The notes: generated from the sequence alone by a model not told the origin. DNA of 5,518 nt from Acidimicrobiales bacterium (GCA_017882985.1 JADGOK010000085.1:1-5518), one strand, 5' to 3'. Positions 1 through 5,518 are shown, numbered from the stretch's first letter. Numbers and translations are program-made.

Positions 1-500
1 GTCGCGAGAAAGCGAAGCAGTTCGTACTCCATGTAGGTGAGGTCCATCACCCGTCCGGCAATCGACGCCTGGTAGGTCTCGAGGTTCATCGAGAGTCCGC
101 CGTGCTCGACGCGCGGGGCGACGCTCTCGTTGCCGGCTCGGCGCAGGCGGTGGCGTAACCGCGTGGCGAGTTCCGAGACGTCAAAGGGTCCCACGACGAA
201 GTCGTCGAAGAGGTCCTCTCGAAAGGTGAGGTCGTCCAACTGGTAGTGGTCGAGCAACAAGATGATCGGTCCGACGCCACGTTCTCGACTGCGTAACTGT
301 CGACAGAGGTTCATCGCCTCGGTAAAGGGGAAGACGGCCGCGTTGATGACCGCACCGGCGAAGCCGTCGGCGGGTTCGAGGGCGGTGATCTCATTCATCC
401 GGCCCGTTGCCGCGATGGCGGGGGTGACGCCGGTCACCTCGAACGCCTTGCGCACTGGCCCCTCGCAGGACGGCACACAGAGGACGACGTCGATGCTCAC
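1..500 (-). CDS. GlnR-like OmpR-family response regulator (partial, C-terminus off left edge)
   Basis: The frame is open from a GTG at 500-498 to the window edge, giving 166 residues. Residues 1 to about 121 form a receiver-like alpha/beta domain: an initial strand (IDVVLCVP), a third strand (GAVIN, ending at N53), a fourth (PIILLLD, 78-84), and a final DDFVVGPFDVSEL-type segment (99-111) like the end of many receivers. From about residue 132 an OmpR/PhoB winged-helix DNA-binding domain begins, with the hallmark LTYMEYELLRFL at 154-165; its recognition helix lies outside the window. The GRVMDLT segment and the lack of a phosphorylation pocket resemble actinobacterial GlnR, the global nitrogen regulator, as I remember its sequence. 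The usual acidic pair after strand 1 and the lysine near the end of the domain (G104-P105 here) are absent, and N53 replaces the acceptor Asp. The start overlaps the upstream gene's stop (GTGA) and no Shine-Dalgarno is visible, so translation is probably coupled. About 60-100 residues are missing. The regulatory role is inferred from family and context. Confidence 0.85.
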   Translation of the reverse strand, partial: MSIDVVLCVPSCEGPVRKAFEVTGVTPAIAATGRMNEITALEPADGFAGAVINAAVFPFTEAMNLCRQLRSRERGVGPIILLLDHYQLDDLTFREDLFDDFVVGPFDVSELATRLRHRLRRAGNESVAPRVEHGGLSMNLETYQASIAGRVMDLTYMEYELLRFLA

Positions 501-1795
501 AGCAGTGGGAGATAGCGCTCGAGCTCGAATGCCGTGACTTGGCCGCGGTACGCGTCCCACTCGGCGCGCTTGTTGCGCAGGAACCACTCGACCTGGTGTT
601 CCCCGAGCGTCTCGTGCATCAACTCGGAGTTCTCCATGAGGTCGACCGCCTGGGCGAGTGACTGGGGTAACGGCGCGGTGCGGGTCCCTTCGGGCGGCAG
701 TTCGTAGTTGCCCGTCACGCCCCGAAGTCCCGCCGCGAGGATGACCGCGAAGGCGAGGTACGGGTTGGCGGCGGGGTCGGGCGAACGGTACTCGACGCGC
801 GTCGAGTCGATGCGTCCGGGTTTGACCGACGGCACGCGCACGAGCGCGGCGGCGTCGTAGCGGGCCCATTCAGCGTCAACTGGCGCCTCGGCTCCGGGTA
901 CGAGTCGTTTGTAGGAGTTCACCCACTGATTGGTGATTGCAGTGATCTCGGGTGCGTGGTGCACGAGACCGGCGATGAATTTGGTCGCGACCTCGCTCAG
1001 GCCGTAAGGGCCGTCACCGATGAAGGCGTTCGCCTCGTCGCGCCAGAGCGACAGGTGCGTGTGCATGCCAGATCCCTGTACGTGGGCGAGGGGCTTGGGC
1101 ATGAAGCTGGCCGCCACCCCGGACTGGCGGGCGAGTTCCTTGACGACGTGGCGAACGGACATGACCGTGTCGGCCATGGTGAGTGCGTCGGTGTAGCGAA
1201 GGTCGATCTCGTGCTGACCGGGGGCGTCCTCGTGTTGAGCGTGTTCGACCCCGATGCCCATCTCTTCGAGGGTCAAGACGGTTCGACGGCGCAACTGGCT
1301 CGCGGTGTCGTCGGGCAGGAGGTCGAAATAGCTCCCGCGGTCGATCGGCCGGGGCACGCGCGTGGTGTCGAGGTCTTCGAAGTAGAAGTACTCGATCTCA
1401 GGGGCGACGAAGAAGGTGTACCCCTGTTCGCGCGCCCCGGCGAGGACCCGGCGCAACTGTTGGCGGGGGCAGCCCTCGAAGGCGGTGCCGTCGATGTTGT
1501 AGATGTCACAGAACACCCGTGCGACGCCGGCGCCCTCTTCGTACCAGGGGAGCAACTGGAAGGTGGTGAGGTCGGGCCGGGCCAGGACGTCGGACTCCTT
1601 GGTCCTCGAAAAGCCGTCGATGGCGCTGCCGTCGAAGGTCATGCCCTGATCGAGCGCGTCCTCGAGTTCCGCGGGCGTGACGTGGAAGGCCTTGTGGCGA
1701 CCGAGGACGTCGGTGAACCAGAGTTGGACGAAACGAACGCCGCGCTCTTCCACCGTTCGAAGTACGTACTGAGCCTGATCTTGCATACGGCCCAT
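497..1795 (-). CDS. glnA: Type I-fold glutamine synthetase, GlnA2-like
   Basis: A 432-residue protein with the full glutamine synthetase fold: a beta-grasp N-terminal domain (about 15-100) and a catalytic domain (about 105-432). Visible active-site elements are D55 in FDGSAIDGF, metal ligands E133 and E135 in PEIEYFYF, E189 and E196 in HEDAPGQHEID, H245 in GSGMHTH, the NSYKRLVPGAEAP flap (293-305, with E303), and STRVEYRSPDPAANPYLA (331-348, with E335). NQWVNSYKRLV and the C-terminal EWFLRNKRAEWDAYR resemble mycobacterial and streptomycete GlnA2 rather than the housekeeping adenylylated GlnA1. The adenylylation loop region near residues 360-375 is shortened; Y364 roughly aligns with the modified Tyr of enteric GlnA but lacks its surrounding loop. 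Glutamate-ammonia ligation is the default function. Streptomyces GlnA2 and GlnA3 instead glutamylate polyamines, so the amine substrate is open. The ATG at 1795 is preceded by AAGGTG five bases upstream, favouring it over the ATG at codon 4. It lies 85 bases after the type II gene and overlaps the regulator by four bases. Confidence 0.96.
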   Translation of the reverse strand: MGRMQDQAQYVLRTVEERGVRFVQLWFTDVLGRHKAFHVTPAELEDALDQGMTFDGSAIDGFSRTKESDVLARPDLTTFQLLPWYEEGAGVARVFCDIYNIDGTAFEGCPRQQLRRVLAGAREQGYTFFVAPEIEYFYFEDLDTTRVPRPIDRGSYFDLLPDDTASQLRRRTVLTLEEMGIGVEHAQHEDAPGQHEIDLRYTDALTMADTVMSVRHVVKELARQSGVAASFMPKPLAHVQGSGMHTHLSLWRDEANAFIGDGPYGLSEVATKFIAGLVHHAPEITAITNQWVNSYKRLVPGAEAPVDAEWARYDAAALVRVPSVKPGRIDSTRVEYRSPDPAANPYLAFAVILAAGLRGVTGNYELPPEGTRTAPLPQSLAQAVDLMENSELMHETLGEHQVEWFLRNKRAEWDAYRGQVTAFELERYLPLL

Positions 1796-1830
1796 TCTCT
1801 CACCTTCCCCAGTTGTCGACGTTGGGCCCC

Positions 1831-1874
1831 AAAAACCACAAAACCCGCCGCTCGAGGCGGCGGGTCTTGTGGTT
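1831..1874 (-). terminator. Strong intrinsic terminator after the type II glutamine synthetase gene
   Basis: Positions 1834-1851 pair with 1857-1874 to form an 18-position stem with a single A-C mismatch (1842/1866) and a five-base loop. The inner eight pairs are all G-C. Read on the minus strand, the stem runs into five T residues (1835-1831, two of them in the stem). On the plus strand no T tract follows, so it is directional for the minus-strand transcript. The hairpin begins seven bases after the stop codon of the type II gene and ends about 35 bases before the next minus-strand start codon, so it either separates two transcripts or attenuates one. Confidence 0.85.
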
Positions 1875-1880
1875 CAGGTC

Positions 1881-3017
1881 CTAGCGACGGGCCGCCTTCT
1901 TGGCGGGTGCTTTCTTCACCGTCTTCTTGGCCGGCGTCTTCTTCGCGGGCGCCTTCGTTACCGACTTCTTGGCGGGTACCTTCTTCGCCGCCTTCTTGGT
2001 GCCACCGGACTTGCTACTCGCCGCACCGCAAATGGTCTCGGTGATGATCGCCGCGACGAGATAGGGGTCCATGTTGGCGTTCGGACGACGGTCCTCGAGG
2101 TAGCCGCGCTTGTCGCGCGCGACGCCACCGGGAATGCGCACCGATGAGCCGCGGTCCGAGACGCCGTAGGAGAACTTAGACCACGGCGCGGTCTCGTGCT
2201 CTCCGGTGAGGCGCTCCTCGATGCCCACGCCGTAACACTTGATGTGCTCTTCGACGCGAGTACCGAGGGCTTCGCAGCCGGCGATGATCGCGTCCCATCC
2301 GCCGCTGGCGCGCATCTGCTTCGTCGAGAAGTTGGTGTGCGCTCCCGCGCCGTTCCAGTCGCCCTTGATGGGCTTCGCGTCCAAGTTGACGTCGACGTCG
2401 AACTCTTCGGCGATGCGCTCTAACAGCCACCGCGCGGTCCACAGTTGGTCGCCGACCTCGACGGTGCCGAGGACGCCCACCTGGAACTCCCACTGTCCCA
2501 TCATCACTTCGGCGTTCGTGCCTTCAATGCCGATGCCCGCTCGGATGCAGGCGAGCGTGTGCTCTTCGACAATCTCGCGGCCGGGCATCTTATCCCCGCC
2601 AACACCGCAGTAATACGGTCCTTGGGGAGCCGGGTACCCTTCCTCGGGCCATCCGTATGGGCGACCATCCTGGTAGAACGTGTACTCCTGTTCGATGCCG
2701 AACTTTGGCTCGAATCGGGCGTACTTCTTCGCCGCGGCGAGCGCCGCGGCGCGCGTGTTCGTGGGGTGCGGCGTCATGTCGGGGTTCAGTACTTCGCACA
2801 TGACGAGGATGTCCTTTGGTCCACGCAGCGGGTCGGCGCAGGTGAATACGGGGTTCAACACGCAGTCCGAAAAGTGACCCGTGGCCTGATTGGTACTGGA
2901 TCCGTCGAAGCCCCAGATGATGGGCTTCTTGCCGTCGGCGATGACGCGGGTCTTGCTACGCAGCTTTGGCGTTGGCTCGGTTCCGTCAATCCAGATGTAC
3001 TCAGCCTGATACGACAC
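1881..3017 (-). CDS. glnII: Type II (eukaryotic-type) glutamine synthetase with lysine-rich C-terminal tail
   Basis: A 378-residue cytosolic ligase that makes glutamine from glutamate, ammonium and ATP. The N-terminus (AEYIWIDGTEPTPKLRSKT) is nearly that of Streptomyces GlnII as I remember it. Catalytic elements in order: D38 in FDGSSTNQATGHFSD, E109 and E111 in GIEQEYT, GPYYCGVG (133-140), E170 and E177 in NAEVMMGQWEFQVG, H227 in GDWNGAGAHTNFST, E275 in RLTGEHETAPW, R289 and R294 in DRGSSVRIP, and E308 with R310/R311 in GYLEDRRPNANMDPYL. The core ends near residue 332, where relatives also end (about 340-350 residues in total). Residues 333-378 are an extra tail with 16 lysines, two arginines, no acidic residue and four PAKK units; its role is unknown. 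The start is GTG at 3017-3015 with AAGGAG (3028-3023) five bases upstream. It diverges from nadE and is followed by a strong terminator. Type II enzymes are not adenylylated, so transcriptional control is expected. Confidence 0.98.
   Translation of the reverse strand: MSYQAEYIWIDGTEPTPKLRSKTRVIADGKKPIIWGFDGSSTNQATGHFSDCVLNPVFTCADPLRGPKDILVMCEVLNPDMTPHPTNTRAAALAAAKKYARFEPKFGIEQEYTFYQDGRPYGWPEEGYPAPQGPYYCGVGGDKMPGREIVEEHTLACIRAGIGIEGTNAEVMMGQWEFQVGVLGTVEVGDQLWTARWLLERIAEEFDVDVNLDAKPIKGDWNGAGAHTNFSTKQMRASGGWDAIIAGCEALGTRVEEHIKCYGVGIEERLTGEHETAPWSKFSYGVSDRGSSVRIPGGVARDKRGYLEDRRPNANMDPYLVAAIITETICGAASSKSGGTKKAAKKVPAKKSVTKAPAKKTPAKKTVKKAPAKKAARR
1884..2021 (-). other. Region encoding the PAKK-repeat basic tail of the type II glutamine synthetase
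   Basis: This stretch encodes residues 333-378. Four imperfect 12-base units, each encoding Pro-Ala-Lys-Lys, lie at 1896-1907, 1923-1934, 1938-1949 and 1965-1976 (plus-strand form CTTCTTGGCGGG with one or two changes). They start 27, 15 and 27 bases apart. The composition (Lys, Ala, Pro, Thr, Val, no acidic or aromatic residue) is that of disordered histone H1-like or HupB-like tails that bind nucleic acid. Lysine codons are mostly AAG, in keeping with the rest of the gene, so the tail does not look like an out-of-frame readthrough. Confidence 0.9.
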
Positions 3018-3022
3018 GGTTG

Positions 3023-3028
3023 CTCCTT
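3023..3028 (-). promoter_or_regulatory. Ribosome binding site fixing the GTG start of glnII
   Basis: On the minus strand AAGGAG lies five bases before the GTG at 3017-3015. No other start codon nearby fits the conserved N-terminus, so this site settles the start. Confidence 0.85.
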
Positions 3029-3102
3029 CGAAATGTCATCGCGTGTTCCACACGACCGTCTACCAGTCTGGTGGCTCGGCGACCCCCTTGCCCCCCCGTT
3101 CT

Positions 3103-3120
3103 GTTAACCGCGTGTGAAAC
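3103..3120. promoter_or_regulatory. Possible nitrogen-regulator (GlnR-type) operator in the divergent intergenic region
   Basis: GTTAAC and GTGAAAC flank a CGC core in the 147-base gap between glnII and nadE. The pair resembles one unit of the actinobacterial GlnR box (GTnAC, six bases, GAAAC), but the spacing here is seven bases from TTAAC to GAAAC and no clear second unit follows. The site lies about 86-103 bases upstream of the glnII start and 45-62 upstream of nadE. It is a weak call made from pattern and context only. Confidence 0.25.
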
Positions 3121-3152
3121 GTTGCGCTCGAAGTCGAGAGGCGGCGCGCCAT

Positions 3153-3158
3153 TAGGCT
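3153..3158 (+). promoter_or_regulatory. Candidate -10 element for a leaderless nadE transcript
   Basis: TAGGCT fits the actinobacterial TAnnnT -10 pattern and lies six bases before the GTG at 3165, the distance at which transcription would begin at or next to the start codon. There is no convincing Shine-Dalgarno before either possible nadE start (3165 or 3171), which also favours a leaderless message. No good -35 hexamer is visible at 16-18 bases. Confidence 0.45.
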
Positions 3159-3164
3159 CATGGC

Positions 3165-4937
3165 GTGCCCGTGATCCGACTCGCTTTGGCTCAGATGAAC
3201 GCGGTCGTCGGGGGCCTCGCCCAGAACGTCGAGACTTTGGCTCGATTTCGCACCCAGGCCGGGGCCATGGGCGCCGACCTGGTCCTCACCCCGGAACTGT
3301 CGCTCACGGGGTACCCGCCCGAGGACCTGCTCTTAAAAGAGGGTTTCATCGCGTCGGCCGACGTGGCACTCGACGACCTTTCGCGGTTCCTCGACCTGCC
3401 GCCAATTCTCGTCGGCACGGTCGTGAGTGAGGCGCCCGGTATCCGTCTGGCACCGTCGGGCGACGGACGCGACGTTACGAACGTGCTCTTCGACGAGCCG
3501 AGCCTGAGCCATATCGCCAACGCCCTCGTCGCGGTCACCGACGAGGGGGTCGTGGCGACGGCGACCAAGCGATTGTTACCGAACTACGACGTCTTTGACG
3601 AGCTGCGCTACTTCCACCGAGGTCTCGGTCCCCACACCATCATCAACGTGCAAGGCGTGGCGGTGGGTCTGATGATCTGCGAAGACGTCTGGACCCAGAA
3701 CGGGCCGGCGGCCGTGCTCGCGGCCCAGGGCGCCACGATGCTCGTCGTCGCCAACGCCTCACCGTTCGCGCGCGGACGGCGCGAAGAGCGAGAAGCGATG
3801 CTGCGAGAGCGCGCCCTCGAGACCAATTGTCCGATTGCCTACGTGAATCTGGTTGGTGGACAGGACGAACTGGTCTTTGACGGCCAAAGCACCGTAGTGG
3901 ACGCAAAAGGCGACGTCATTGCGCGCGCGAGCGCGTTTCGCGAAGAACTGTTGATTGCCGAGATCGACGCGCGCCCGTCGTCCGTTGGACTCGTGATCGA
4001 TTCGCTGTACGCGCGCAACGAGGACGCGACGATCGCGCTGCACGTCAATCACGTCGCCGAAGCGCCGAGCGAGATCGAAGAGATCTACGAGGCGCTCGTG
4101 ATGGGTACGCGTGACTACCTGCGCAAGAACGGTTTTCGCACCGCGATCCTCGGATTGTCGGGCGGCGTCGACTCGTCGCTCGTCGCGACGATCGCCGTCG
4201 ACGCGGTGGGCGCGCGTGCGGTGCGGGGCTTCGCGATGCCGAGTCGTTACTCGTCGGGCCACTCGGTCTCCGACGCCCAGGAACTCGCTCGACGCCTCGA
4301 CATCGATATCACGACCCTCGAGATCGAGCCCGCGCACCACGCCTTTGGCGAAATCCTCTCCGAGGTGCTCGAGGGTGGCCCCACGGGACTGACCGACGAG
4401 AATTTGCAGTCGCGAATTCGCGGGGTCTTGTTGATGGGGATCTCCAACGCGACCGGTGCCATCGTGCTCACGACGGGCAACAAGTCCGAGATGGCTACGG
4501 GCTACTCGACGCTGTACGGGGACTCGGCCGGGGGATTCGCGGTCATTAAGGACGTGCCCAAGACCCTCGTCTACGAACTCTGTCGCTACCGCAATGAACT
4601 CGCCGCCGCCGACGGTGATCCCGAGCCGATTCCGTTGGCCGTGCTCACCAAGGCGCCCTCGGCCGAGTTGCGTCCCGATCAGCGCGACGACCAGTCACTG
4701 CCGCCCTACGATGAACTCGATCCGCTGCTCGAGATGTACGTCGAAGGTGACGCCACGGCCGAAGAGCTGATCGCGCGCGGACACGATCCCGCGCTGGTGC
4801 TGCGCATCACGCGCTTGGTCGACAGCAGCGAGTACAAGCGCCGACAGATGCCGCCCGGAGTGCGGATATCGAAGAAGGCGTTCGGGCGCGATCGCAGAAT
4901 GCCGATCACGAACGCGTTTCGCCCCGAGTCGGTCTGA
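3165..4937 (+). CDS. nadE: Glutamine-dependent NAD+ synthetase
   Basis: A 590-residue two-domain enzyme catalysing the last step of NAD+ synthesis: ATP-dependent amidation of nicotinic acid adenine dinucleotide with ammonia taken from glutamine. Residues 1 to about 270 are a nitrilase-fold glutaminase domain with the triad E44 (TPELSLTGYPPEDLL), K135 (TKRLLPNYDVFDE) and C172 (LMICEDVW). Residues about 300-590 are the NAD synthetase domain, with the PP-loop SGGVDSS at 332-338, the TTGNKSEMATGYSTLYGD segment (436-453), the KDVPKT loop (462-467) and a C-terminal KRRQMPPGVRIS-type segment (558-569). The length matches the compact 540-590-residue bacterial form rather than the roughly 680-residue mycobacterial form. 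GTG at 3165 is called as the start; GTG at 3171 is an equally plausible alternative, since homologues begin just before the RLALAQ strand. The gene diverges from a glutamine synthetase gene and overlaps the next gene by one base (TGATG). Confidence 0.98.
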   Translation: MPVIRLALAQMNAVVGGLAQNVETLARFRTQAGAMGADLVLTPELSLTGYPPEDLLLKEGFIASADVALDDLSRFLDLPPILVGTVVSEAPGIRLAPSGDGRDVTNVLFDEPSLSHIANALVAVTDEGVVATATKRLLPNYDVFDELRYFHRGLGPHTIINVQGVAVGLMICEDVWTQNGPAAVLAAQGATMLVVANASPFARGRREEREAMLRERALETNCPIAYVNLVGGQDELVFDGQSTVVDAKGDVIARASAFREELLIAEIDARPSSVGLVIDSLYARNEDATIALHVNHVAEAPSEIEEIYEALVMGTRDYLRKNGFRTAILGLSGGVDSSLVATIAVDAVGARAVRGFAMPSRYSSGHSVSDAQELARRLDIDITTLEIEPAHHAFGEILSEVLEGGPTGLTDENLQSRIRGVLLMGISNATGAIVLTTGNKSEMATGYSTLYGDSAGGFAVIKDVPKTLVYELCRYRNELAAADGDPEPIPLAVLTKAPSAELRPDQRDDQSLPPYDELDPLLEMYVEGDATAEELIARGHDPALVLRITRLVDSSEYKRRQMPPGVRISKKAFGRDRRMPITNAFRPESV

Positions 4938-5443
4938 TGACGTCCAGGGACGTCATCTCGCACCTGCAGGCGTGTTGTGCCGCGATCTATGAGGTTCTCG
5001 GGGAAGTGGCCCCGACGCTCTCCAACAACGATTTCGTGGTGCGAGCCCACGAGCTGTCGCGCGCCTTTGGCGAAATGGCGCTCGTTCTTCGAACCCACGC
5101 GGGCGAGCGCGTCGTCGATCCTCTGGGAATCATCGAATCGGTGCTGCGCGAGGCCGTCGTCAACGATGATTCCGGCGCAATGGTGCTCTTCGCGCTCGTC
5201 GTGGTCGTGGGCCCGCGTCTGCTGGTCTCGACCCGCGACGCCCGGGCGGCGCTCGCCGACGACGGGGAACTCTGTGACGTACTTGACGAATTGGCCAATA
5301 CGCTGGTCAAGGAGATTCGTCGGACGGCCGAAGTCGTCCGCGAGCTGCCCGGAGGCGACCACGAGTGGCTCGAGGTGGCCCGGAGACTGACGACGCGCCT
5401 GGAAACCTCGGGAAATGCGGAAAGTTTCGGGCTTTTCGCCTAG
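4937..5443 (+). CDS. Hypothetical helical protein coupled to nadE
   Basis: A 168-residue protein that I do not recognise. Its ATG shares a base with the nadE stop codon (TGATG) and no Shine-Dalgarno precedes it, so translational coupling is likely. Codons in this frame are strongly G/C-ending, supporting it over the overlapping frames. The sequence reads as almost entirely alpha-helical and acidic, with helices around residues 5-22, 32-55, 62-76, 101-136 and 141-156. One strongly hydrophobic stretch (AMVLFALVVVVGPRLLV, 81-97) could be a buried core helix or a single membrane segment; there is no signal peptide at the N-terminus. Two adjacent cysteines (13-14) and one at 113 are present, with no obvious metal or catalytic motif. 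The context suggests a link to NAD metabolism or simply a shared transcript; neither is demonstrated. Confidence 0.8.
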   Translation: MTSRDVISHLQACCAAIYEVLGEVAPTLSNNDFVVRAHELSRAFGEMALVLRTHAGERVVDPLGIIESVLREAVVNDDSGAMVLFALVVVVGPRLLVSTRDARAALADDGELCDVLDELANTLVKEIRRTAEVVRELPGGDHEWLEVARRLTTRLETSGNAESFGLFA

Positions 5444-5463
5444 GTTGCCGACCTCCGTATAAC
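5435..5463 (+). promoter_or_regulatory. Candidate promoter for the right-edge gene
   Basis: TATAAC at 5458-5463 matches five of six positions of the -10 consensus. TTCGCC at 5435-5440 sits 17 bases upstream as a weak -35. It lies 45 bases before the ATG at 5509 and overlaps the end of the preceding gene. A second reading, TTGCCG at 5445 with TAGTAC at 5467 (16-base spacer), is also possible, so the exact element is uncertain. Confidence 0.4.
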
Positions 5464-5508
5464 TAGTAGTACCAGATTCCCCGCGTCGGGGGGCAGTTAG
5501 GGAGCACC

Positions 5509-5518
5509 ATGGCAAAAG
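5509..5518 (+). CDS. First codons of an unidentified gene (runs off right edge)
   Basis: An ATG at 5509 follows AGGGAG (5499-5504) with a four-base spacer, and a promoter-like sequence lies upstream. Only Met-Ala-Lys and the first base (G) of the next codon are visible. Many abundant proteins, including EF-Tu and GroEL, begin Met-Ala-Lys, but three residues cannot identify the gene. The strong ribosome binding site is the main support. Confidence 0.5.

Noticed and set aside
86..280. Minus-strand 64-codon frame and other short frames at the left edge
   Set aside because: These are alternative frames of the GlnR-like regulator, whose own frame is open across the whole 500 bases and shows clear winged-helix motifs.
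1896..1976. CRISPR-like or non-coding tandem repeat
   Set aside because: The repeated units are short, imperfect, in frame and encode Pro-Ala-Lys-Lys; there are no spacers of uniform length and no palindromic repeats.
956..2044. Plus-strand open frame of 362 codons
   Set aside because: It lies antisense to the type I-like glutamine synthetase and the tail of glnII, crosses the terminator, and its translation has no recognisable domain. It is a by-product of GC-rich codon use on the other strand.
3082..3098. C-rich tract as a terminator or quadruplex
   Set aside because: There is no paired stem, and only two G runs are present on the minus strand, too few for a standard quadruplex.
2445..3107. 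Plus-strand open frame of 220 codons
   Set aside because: It is fully antisense to the conserved catalytic core of glnII and runs into the intergenic region; the translation resembles no protein family.
4706..5515. Minus-strand open frame of 269 codons
   Set aside because: It is antisense to the end of nadE and to the coupled hypothetical gene, both of which have better support (family match, TGATG coupling). Its start near 5515 would overlap the promoter and start of the right-edge gene.
1..5518. Insertion sequences, tRNA or rRNA genes, phage or defence genes
   Set aside because: No transposase, integrase, terminal repeat, tRNA-like fold or nuclease/helicase motif was found; almost all bases are explained by core metabolic genes.

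Overview
The window is GC-rich, densely coded bacterial DNA centred on glutamine metabolism. GTG starts are common and third codon positions are strongly G/C. One glutamine synthetase is a type II enzyme close to Streptomyces GlnII, the other resembles the actinobacterial GlnA2 clade, and a GlnR-like regulator sits beside them. This points to an actinomycete (Actinomycetota); a deep-branching class such as Acidimicrobiia is a guess that the sequence alone cannot confirm.

Layout. On the minus strand, reading right to left, are a type II glutamine synthetase (3017 to 1881), a strong hairpin terminator (1874 to 1831), a second glutamine synthetase-like enzyme of the type I fold (1795 to 497), and an OmpR/GlnR-like regulator that starts inside the stop codon of that enzyme and runs off the left edge (500 to 1). 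On the plus strand, diverging from the type II enzyme across a 147-base intergenic region, are glutamine-dependent NAD+ synthetase nadE (3165 to 4937) and a small helical protein of unknown function coupled to it (4937 to 5443). A short promoter-like gap then leads to the first codons of another gene at the right edge (5509 onward).

How it fits together. The type II enzyme makes glutamine from glutamate and ammonium. The type I-like enzyme may do the same or may glutamylate another amine, as some of its relatives do. The regulator is co-translated with the type I-like gene and is a plausible nitrogen regulator of the region. NadE consumes glutamine through its N-terminal amidase domain, so its divergent position next to a glutamine synthetase makes metabolic sense.

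The most unusual points are a 46-residue lysine-rich, PAKK-repeat tail resembling those of histone H1 or mycobacterial HupB on the type II glutamine synthetase, and a receiver domain in the GlnR-like regulator whose phospho-acceptor aspartate position is occupied by asparagine.
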